NCBI GenBank assembly: GCA_003280185.1
Contig: QCFP01000023.1
Coordinates: forward strand, 1-11,552
Direction of reading: 5' to 3'
DNA from: Prochlorococcus sp. AG-363-L02
Lineage (GTDB): Bacteria > Cyanobacteriota > Cyanobacteriia > PCC-6307 > Cyanobiaceae
Length of the DNA: 11,552 nt
Made by a program: the position numbers and the translations under genes. The notes under the pieces are model-generated. The model did not search any database, had not been told where the DNA came from, and saw nothing but the letters and a program-made list of their open reading frames with translations. Below, piece by piece: positions 6,666-11,552 of this stretch. Each line of letters starts with the position of its first letter. Positions within the stretch are counted from its first letter, which is position 1.

Positions 6666-7118
6666 TTGCTTAACCAATTGATTCGGATGCACTCAAGGGA
6701 TGCGGTTTTCCTAGAGGATCTCTGCCCTAAGTTGCGTGTTCGGCAATGGAGACAATCTCTTCATACTTTTACTGGAAAAAGCTGTATCTATTGTGGAAAG
6801 CCATCAGAGTCTATTGATCATATTTTGCCAATGAGTCGTGGCGGCCTCAGCATTACTGAAAACTGTGTTCCGGCATGCCTTTCTTGCAACGGTAAGAAAT
6901 CTGATACCGATGCTTTTGATTGGTATAGACAACAAAAATTTTATGATCCTCGCCGTGCAATGGCTATAAGAGCTTGGCTAGATGGGGATTTACGATTAGC
7001 GATAAGATTGTTGCAATGGGCCACTCCTAATCGAAAGGCGAATCACAAAGAGATAAACGAAGAGATTTCTCAAAACAGCAAAGATAATGAAGAAGATTGG
7101 GCATTGTTTGCTGCATAA
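6666..7118 (+). CDS. HNH endonuclease
   Basis: A 150-aa protein with one HNH nuclease domain. CIYCGKP (C40, C43) and CLSCNGKK (C71, C74) supply a four-cysteine structural zinc site. Between and beside them are the catalytic-type residues D51-H52 (SIDHILP), N66 (TENC) and N75. A C-terminal helical region follows (YDPRRAMAIRAWLDGDLRLA) with an acidic tail. The protein is stand-alone: there is no intron, intein or IS context, so homing is unlikely. The start is uncertain, between TTG at 6666, TTG at 6678 and ATG at 6687; a TGA at 6639-6641 limits the N-terminus, and all three choices keep the domain. The divergent SNF2 helicase suggests a common DNA-repair role. It ends 7 bases before the convergent gene at 7126. 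Confidence 0.87.
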   Translation: MLNQLIRMHSRDAVFLEDLCPKLRVRQWRQSLHTFTGKSCIYCGKPSESIDHILPMSRGGLSITENCVPACLSCNGKKSDTDAFDWYRQQKFYDPRRAMAIRAWLDGDLRLAIRLLQWATPNRKANHKEINEEISQNSKDNEEDWALFAA

Positions 7119-7125
7119 ATCAAAT

Positions 7126-7347
7126 TCACCAAACAGCACAAGCAGCTGATGAATTATGTTGCTGACAAATATTTGCATGTACCAAAGGTTTCTCAGGTGC
7201 TAATAAAGCTGCAAAAATTATCAAAATTGCAGCTATAAAGCCAAAGGAAACCCAACTTCTGTTCAAGAACTCCCTAGAACTATCTTCCTCACTCTCAGGC
7301 AACATGAAATGCGAACTATGTTTCAGACGAAAACTCGAATCAGCCAT
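7126..7347 (-). CDS. Small single-helix membrane protein (73 aa)
   Basis: The protein has a polar N-terminus (MADSSFRLKHSSHFMLPESE), one hydrophobic helix (VSFGFIAAILIIFAALLA) and a short tail with a C-x-x-H spacing and a paired cysteine, ANICQQHNSSAACAVW. The C-terminal CxxH...ACxVW pattern looks like a conserved motif of a marine cyanobacterial family of unknown function (memory, not search). I choose the ATG at 7345-7347; an in-frame ATG at 7369-7371 adds eight residues and leaves only 8 bases to the divergent gene. The tail could bind a metal or form a disulfide on the outer side of the membrane. Function unknown. Confidence 0.7.
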   Translation of the reverse strand: MADSSFRLKHSSHFMLPESEEDSSREFLNRSWVSFGFIAAILIIFAALLAPEKPLVHANICQQHNSSAACAVW

Positions 7348-7379
7348 AAGGCGACCTAACAAGTAATACATTTGTACTC

Positions 7380-8303
7380 ATGCCTAAAGAGTTTGTCAAG
7401 TCTTTCCCGCCCTTAAGACCGAATTCAAAACTATTAGTTCTAGGAGCAGGTTTCAGTGGTAGAAGAGTCGCAAATGTTGTCAAAGCCCAAGGCAGAACTG
7501 TGATATGTAGTAGACGAAATATCAATAGTTCTGGAGCAGATATTGAATTTGACAGCAATTCCAAAGATCTACCTCCTATAGATGATCTAAAAACCATCAC
7601 TCATGTTCTTAGCTGTATTCCCCCATTAGCAACTGGAGAAGACCCTGTACTAACAAAATTTCTAAACCATCTGAAAGAGATGCCACTCCAATGGATTGGG
7701 TATCTTTCTACTACTGGAGTTTATGGGGACTCCAAAGGAGAATGGGTAACAGAAAACGATATTCCTAAACCACAACAACCACGAAGCATAAGAAGACTTG
7801 CATGCGAAGAAGCTTGGAAACATTCAGGCTTACCGATTCAAATTCTCCGTCTTCCAGGGATTTATGGCCCTAATCGTTCAGCATTAGAAAACTTCAAAAA
7901 TGAAAAATGTAAAATCATTGAAAAACCGGGACAAGTCTTCTCAAGAATCCATGTTGACGATATTGCTGGAGCCGTATTACACCTCATTCACAAAGCCTCT
8001 CAAGGAGAATGGCCTTTGGTTGTGAATATTGCTGATGATCTCCCGACGTCAAACAAAGATGTTCTGAATTTTGCGGCCAAATTACTTGAAAAGCCATTGC
8101 CTATGGTCGAGCCATTTGAAAGAGCAATTGAAGAAATGAGTGCTATGGCAATTTCATTTTGGCAAGAAAACAGAAGGGTTAGCAATCATCTTCTTTGCAA
8201 AGAACTAGGTTATTCACTACTTCACCCTGACTATCAATCAGGACTTAAAGACTGTCTCAAACATTTTAAATATCAAAAAAACACCAATCCTAATTATTCT
8301 TGA
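7380..8303 (+). CDS. Atypical SDR / NAD(P)-dependent epimerase-like protein
   Basis: A 307-aa Rossmann-fold protein. The nucleotide-binding loop LVLGAGFSGRRVANVV has G22-x-G24-x-x-G27. Downstream are GYLSTTGVYGDSKGEWV (about residues 107-123), LRLPGIYGPNRSALE (157-170) and RIHVDDIAGAVLHLI, which follow the layout of extended SDR epimerases. The catalytic YxxxK is missing: at that point the protein reads SIRRLACEEAW. This matches the YeeZ-like atypical SDR group, whose substrate is not established. The final ten bases overlap the convergent 58-aa gene. Because the expected catalytic pair is absent, I do not infer sugar-nucleotide epimerase activity. Confidence 0.82.
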   Translation: MPKEFVKSFPPLRPNSKLLVLGAGFSGRRVANVVKAQGRTVICSRRNINSSGADIEFDSNSKDLPPIDDLKTITHVLSCIPPLATGEDPVLTKFLNHLKEMPLQWIGYLSTTGVYGDSKGEWVTENDIPKPQQPRSIRRLACEEAWKHSGLPIQILRLPGIYGPNRSALENFKNEKCKIIEKPGQVFSRIHVDDIAGAVLHLIHKASQGEWPLVVNIADDLPTSNKDVLNFAAKLLEKPLPMVEPFERAIEEMSAMAISFWQENRRVSNHLLCKELGYSLLHPDYQSGLKDCLKHFKYQKNTNPNYS

Positions 8304-8470
8304 TTTGGTTCTCCAAGAATAAATTCAGACCAATTCATGGGTTTATTTGGATCTACATCAGTAAAACCAACCTCGTGGAAGAACTGTGACCATTTGACCA
8401 CTATCCATCCATTTTGAAGGCCTCTACCAAAACCAAACAACAGAAGCCCAATAAACAACCAACGCAACAT
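8294..8470 (-). CDS. Small membrane protein (58 aa)
   Basis: Reading the minus strand from the ATG at 8468-8470 to a TAA at 8294-8296 gives 58 residues. They comprise a hydrophobic start MLRWLFIGLLLFGFGRGLQN, a tryptophan-rich middle (GWIVVKWSQFFHEVGF) and a polar end with FTDVDPNKPMNWSEFILGEP. The ordered hydrophobic helix followed by a polar tail, and the exact fit into the gap between two plus-strand genes, argue that it is real. It has the look of a conserved small cyanobacterial membrane protein, but I cannot name it. Its ATG overlaps the pdxA ATG on the other strand (shared CATG at 8468-8471), and its end overlaps the SDR gene by 10 bases. Confidence 0.75.
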   Translation of the reverse strand: MLRWLFIGLLLFGFGRGLQNGWIVVKWSQFFHEVGFTDVDPNKPMNWSEFILGEPNQE

Positions 8471-9494
8471 GGCTAAAAAAAATCAATACCTCAACGCTAC
8501 TAAAAATTTGATCATCGCATTAGGGGATCCTGCAGGAATAGGAATGGAAATCACTCTCAAAGCTTTAGCTTCAAGAAAATTACCCCCAGGGATAATTCCA
8601 TTACTGGTTGGATGCAAAAAAACCCTAATCGCTACTCACCAAAATCTAAAAGAAAAAGGAATTGGCCCTCTTCCAAATATTCAAGATATAGAAATAGACG
8701 ACATCCCATTAACTGAAGAATTTAAACCAGGGTATCCATCCGCAGCGACAGGCGATGCTTCATTTGAATGGCTAACAAGAGCTACAGAATACGTTCTGAA
8801 CAAAAAAGCAAAAGCATTAGTTACAGCACCAATTTGTAAGCATGCCTGGCATGCTGCAGGCCACTTTTACCCTGGACAAACAGAACGACTAGCAGAGCTG
8901 GCAAAAACGAATCAAGCCTCAATGCTATTTACAGCAAAATCTCCTTATTGCAATTGGCGATTTAATACTCTTTTAGCTACAACACATATCCCAATTTCAC
9001 AAATTTCTACAAAACTGACACCACAACTAATCTCATCAAAACTAGATATTCTGTTAAATTTCTGCAAAAACTTTAACGACAAGCCAACTCTTTCAGTAGC
9101 AGGTTTGAATCCACATGCTGGAGAAAACGGAAGTCTTGGCGATGAAGAAGTAAAATGGTTAACTCCCCTTTTAAGAGAATGGAGCTGTCAACATCCTACA
9201 ATCAATCTAATAGGTCCAATTGCGCCGGATAGTTGTTGGCTATCAGCTGCAGAAGCATGGAGGAAAGGTAAAACAAGTCCCACACCTGATGGGTTTCTAG
9301 CTCTATATCATGACCAAGGTCTCATTCCAATGAAATTATTAGCCTTCGACACTGCTGTAAATCTCACGTTAGAACTTCCATTTATAAGAACCTCACCAGA
9401 CCACGGCACAGGATTTGATATAGCCAGTAAGGGTTGCGCTCGCGAAGAAAGCATGTTGGCCGCAATTCAAACTGCCTGGGAATTAAAAAAATAA
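8469..9494 (+). CDS. pdxA: 4-hydroxythreonine-4-phosphate dehydrogenase
   Basis: PdxA oxidises 4-phosphohydroxy-L-threonine with NAD in the DXP-dependent route to pyridoxal phosphate, and acts as a cytoplasmic dimer. The 341-aa length is usual. Signature segments are ALGDPAGIGMEITLKAL (residues 17-33), VTAPICKHAW, GHFYPGQTE (131-139, substrate contacts), AGLNPHAGENGSLGDEE, and DGFLALYHDQGLIPMK followed by TSPDHGTGFDIASKG. Likely divalent-metal ligands by alignment with E. coli PdxA are H173 (TTHIP), H216 (NPHAGE) and H281 (YHDQG); all are present, so the enzyme should be active. The ATG at 8469 shares bases with the ATG of the opposite-strand 58-aa gene. It ends 7 bases before convergent accB. 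Confidence 0.96.
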   Translation: MAKKNQYLNATKNLIIALGDPAGIGMEITLKALASRKLPPGIIPLLVGCKKTLIATHQNLKEKGIGPLPNIQDIEIDDIPLTEEFKPGYPSAATGDASFEWLTRATEYVLNKKAKALVTAPICKHAWHAAGHFYPGQTERLAELAKTNQASMLFTAKSPYCNWRFNTLLATTHIPISQISTKLTPQLISSKLDILLNFCKNFNDKPTLSVAGLNPHAGENGSLGDEEVKWLTPLLREWSCQHPTINLIGPIAPDSCWLSAAEAWRKGKTSPTPDGFLALYHDQGLIPMKLLAFDTAVNLTLELPFIRTSPDHGTGFDIASKGCAREESMLAAIQTAWELKK

Positions 9495-9501
9495 AGTCAG
9501 A

Positions 9502-9990
9502 TTAACTCGGCTTAACCCTCATTAAAACCTGGCCATATTCCACTGGGGTTCCATTATCAACGAGTATTTCTATTACTTCACCACCAACCTCAGACTCCAA
9601 CTCATTCATAAGCTTCATCGCCTCAAGAATACAAACAGGTTGACCTATGCCTATACGTGTTCCCACCTCAACAAAAGGAGCCTCATCAGGACCGGGAGCT
9701 CGATAAAAAGTACCAACCATAGGAGCAGTAACATCCACCAGATCAGCCCTGGAAGCCGTTACAGCCGGGGGAGGGGTTACAGGAGTAGAAGCTTCTACTT
9801 TGAACTCAGGAGGCGATGAAATCGCGGTCTCATGGACAACAGGAAGCGATGAGGGAGTGCTTGTTAAAGGACCAGGCAAATTGCGCCTGATTTCCAAACG
9901 AAAATCATCCCCTTCCAAGCGAAATTCCTGGATATCGCTTTCTGCTAAAGCATCAAGCAAAAGATGAAGTTGTTCGTGATCAAGCTGCAT
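9502..9990 (-). CDS. accB: Biotin carboxyl carrier protein of acetyl-CoA carboxylase
   Basis: BCCP carries the biotin that shuttles CO2 between AccC and the carboxyltransferase AccAD in the first step of fatty-acid synthesis. The 162-aa protein has the expected N-terminal helical part, a proline/serine/threonine-rich linker (about residues 35-80) and a C-terminal biotinyl domain. The biotin site EAMKLMNELES is intact, with K126 as the acceptor lysine 36 residues before the C-terminus, the normal distance. The start ATG lies 5 bases after the efp stop, so efp and accB form one operon, an arrangement common in cyanobacteria. Confidence 0.96.
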   Translation of the reverse strand: MQLDHEQLHLLLDALAESDIQEFRLEGDDFRLEIRRNLPGPLTSTPSSLPVVHETAISSPPEFKVEASTPVTPPPAVTASRADLVDVTAPMVGTFYRAPGPDEAPFVEVGTRIGIGQPVCILEAMKLMNELESEVGGEVIEILVDNGTPVEYGQVLMRVKPS

Positions 9991-9995
9991 GGTGA

Positions 9996-10556
9996 TTAGT
10001 TCTCACGACCTAAATAAGAGTCATTACGAGTATCGACCTTAATTTTCTCACCAACGGAAATAAACAAGGGAACCATAACCATTGCTCCTGTTTCTAGTTT
10101 GGCAGGCTTTGTACCACCTGTAGCAGTATCACCCTTTACACCAGGATCAGTCTCAGTAATTTCTAAAACCACAGAATTTGGCAACTCAACTTCTAAAGGC
10201 TTTCCATTCCAGTAAACAACGTTTACCTCCATACCTTCCTTTAGGTACTTACGACTCTCACCAATCTGTTGGGAAGTAAGACGCGTTTCTTCATAACTAG
10301 ACATATCCATAAAGACGTAATCACCTGAATCCATATAAGTGTGCTGAAGAGTTGATTTCTCAAGCAATGCTTGTGGCACCATTTCACCAGCGCGAAATGT
10401 TTTCTCGACTACATTTCCACCTTGAACCGACTTGAGTTTTGTCCTTACAAACGCTGACCCCTTTCCAGGTTTGACATGTAAAAACTCAACAACACGCCAA
10501 ACAGACCCATCTAACTCAATAGTGGTACCAGTTCGGAAATCGTTGCTGGAGATCAT
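9996..10556 (-). CDS. efp: Translation elongation factor P
   Basis: EF-P enters the ribosomal E site and rescues ribosomes stalled on consecutive prolines. The 186-aa length is standard. Domain I carries the loop [20 protein letters not shown]. The tip residue is K32, equivalent to the lysine that is beta-lysylated in E. coli; no modifying enzyme gene is in this window. Domains II and III follow, with [11 protein letters not shown] and the C-terminal [18 protein letters not shown] typical of the family. It starts at the ATG at 10554-10556 and is the first gene of the efp-accB operon. Its promoter should lie in the 63-bp gap before the divergent cyclophilin gene. Confidence 0.97.
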   Translation of the reverse strand: MISSNDFRTGTTIELDGSVWRVVEFLHVKPGKGSAFVRTKLKSVQGGNVVEKTFRAGEMVPQALLEKSTLQHTYMDSGDYVFMDMSSYEETRLTSQQIGESRKYLKEGMEVNVVYWNGKPLEVELPNSVVLEITETDPGVKGDTATGGTKPAKLETGAMVMVPLFISVGEKIKVDTRNDSYLGREN

Positions 10557-10619
10557 TCCTGCAAAATCAATTATGAAATCATAGAGCTGTGCGAAAGTTC
10601 TTAAGCACTTGACACCAAA

Positions 10620-11552
10620 ATGGCACGTACCCGGCTTCTACAAAACGTCTTATCAATAATTGCTGTAGGTTTTTTGATATTTACACAGCCAGTCTTGGCT
10701 GACCTTCCACCAGGTAATGCAGTAACCGATGCCACAGCAATTTTGCGTAATGCACTTCCCATAAAACAAGAGGACATACAAAATCTTCAACATAAGCTCG
10801 AATCCACCAGAGAACTAATTAGAGGGAATCGCTGGCCATCTTTGGCGAAAATAGTTTCTTCAAGCAAATTCCTAGTCAATAGCAAAAATCAAAAAATTAT
10901 TGCAGCTATTCAGAAAGACAAATCAACTGAAGCAGAAACACTATTTAACTTAATAAATAAAAATCTAGACCAGCTTGAACTAGCTACCGAAGCCCAAAAC
11001 AAAGATGCTTTTATTGAAAAAAGAGACCAAACACTAAAATTAATAGGGGAAGTCGAAACCCTTTTAGTTGGAGATTTTCCTTTCCAGATTCCCGAAGAAT
11101 ATAATGCTCTTCCCAGACTGCTTGGAAGAGCAAGTGTAGACATCAGAACAACACAAGGCACTATCAAGGCTGTGATCGATGGTTACAATGCTCCTATAAC
11201 TAGTGGTGCATTTATTGATTTAGCAATCAAAGGTTTTTACGACGGCTTACCATTCACTAGGGCCGAAGATTTTTATATTCTTCAAACTGGGGATCCTGAA
11301 GGGCCCGAAGTTGGATATATTGATCCTTCAACCAATAAATTAAGAGAAATACCATTAGAAATTCGCTCACCAGATAAAGTACTACCCTTTTATGGTCAAT
11401 CTTTTGAAGAGCTAGGTCTCTACAAAACCACACCTGTGCTTCCTTTCTCCGCCTCAGGAACTCTTGGATGGGCTCATTCAAATGCATCTCTAAACGATGG
11501 TTCGTCGCAATTTTTCATGTTTTTGTATGAAGCCGAATTAACTCCTGCCGGA
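10620..11552 (+). CDS. TLP40/CYP38-like lumenal cyclophilin, 3' end missing
   Basis: The ORF stays open to the window end (311 codons). A signal peptide ([16 protein letters not shown], likely cut before DLPPGN near residue 28) directs it to the thylakoid lumen or periplasm. Residues of about 38-140 form a PsbQ-like helical region beginning [20 protein letters not shown]. The cyclophilin domain begins near [20 protein letters not shown] and includes [59 protein letters not shown] and [17 protein letters not shown]. The arrangement, including the acidic Q-T-G-D-P-E-G-P segment, matches plant CYP38/TLP40 and its cyanobacterial counterpart, which assist photosystem II assembly. Proline isomerase activity is often weak or absent in that subgroup. 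It is divergent from efp. Confidence 0.92.
   Translation, partial: MARTRLLQNVLSIIAVGFLIFTQPVLADLPPGNAVTDATAILRNALPIKQEDIQNLQHKLESTRELIRGNRWPSLAKIVSSSKFLVNSKNQKIIAAIQKDKSTEAETLFNLINKNLDQLELATEAQNKDAFIEKRDQTLKLIGEVETLLVGDFPFQIPEEYNALPRLLGRASVDIRTTQGTIKAVIDGYNAPITSGAFIDLAIKGFYDGLPFTRAEDFYILQTGDPEGPEVGYIDPSTNKLREIPLEIRSPDKVLPFYGQSFEELGLYKTTPVLPFSASGTLGWAHSNASLNDGSSQFFMFLYEAELTPAG

Noticed and set aside
6666..7118. HNH protein as a homing, restriction or anti-phage nuclease
   Set aside because: No intron, intein, methyltransferase or mobile-element context; neighbours are a repair-type helicase and housekeeping genes.
10910..11487. Minus-strand open frames (85 and 76 codons) under the cyclophilin
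   Set aside because: The plus strand encodes an unbroken cyclophilin with a signal peptide; the minus frames are shadows.

Overview
The window looks like a piece of a marine picocyanobacterial chromosome, most likely Prochlorococcus or a close relative. This is inferred from AT-rich, tightly packed DNA, a cyanobacterial cobalamin gene (cbiD) beside guaA, an efp-accB pair, a thylakoid-lumen cyclophilin of the TLP40/CYP38 type, and several small proteins that resemble marine-cyanobacterial lineage-specific families. I ran no database search; family names come from motifs read in the sequence.

Layout. Positions 1-119 (minus) hold the first 39 codons of guaA, followed upstream by cbiD (minus, 174 to about 1334), whose start codon is unclear. 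A class-V PLP aminotransferase (1406-2554, plus) is followed by a tRNA-Gly with a CCC anticodon (2599-2670). Positions 2700-4200 are a loose region: two small minus-strand genes (63 and 92 aa), an unlisted 39-codon plus-strand ORF with a promoter-like motif directly in front of it, and a frameshifted gene remnant of unknown identity (about 3696-4038). Two small exported or membrane-anchored proteins follow (4207-4623 and 4638-5012).

The centre holds a SNF2-family helicase with a HARP-like N-terminus (4967-6517, minus), divergent from a small HNH endonuclease (6666-7118, plus). The two activities recall eukaryotic ZRANB3/SMARCAL1-type proteins. From 7126 onward the genes are packed very densely: a one-helix membrane protein (minus), an atypical SDR-fold protein (plus), a 58-aa membrane protein (8294-8470, minus) whose ATG shares a CATG with the ATG of pdxA, then pdxA (plus), accB and efp (minus, one operon), and finally a TLP40/CYP38-like cyclophilin (plus) cut by the window end.

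Functionally most of this is housekeeping: GMP synthesis, cobalamin ring contraction chemistry, vitamin B6, fatty-acid synthesis, translation of polyproline stretches, and thylakoid biogenesis. I see no CRISPR array, insertion sequence, phage module or toxin-antitoxin pair. The points most worth a second look are the helicase/HNH pair, the decayed gene, the 39-codon ORF, the start-overlapping 58-aa gene, and the missing canonical start of cbiD.
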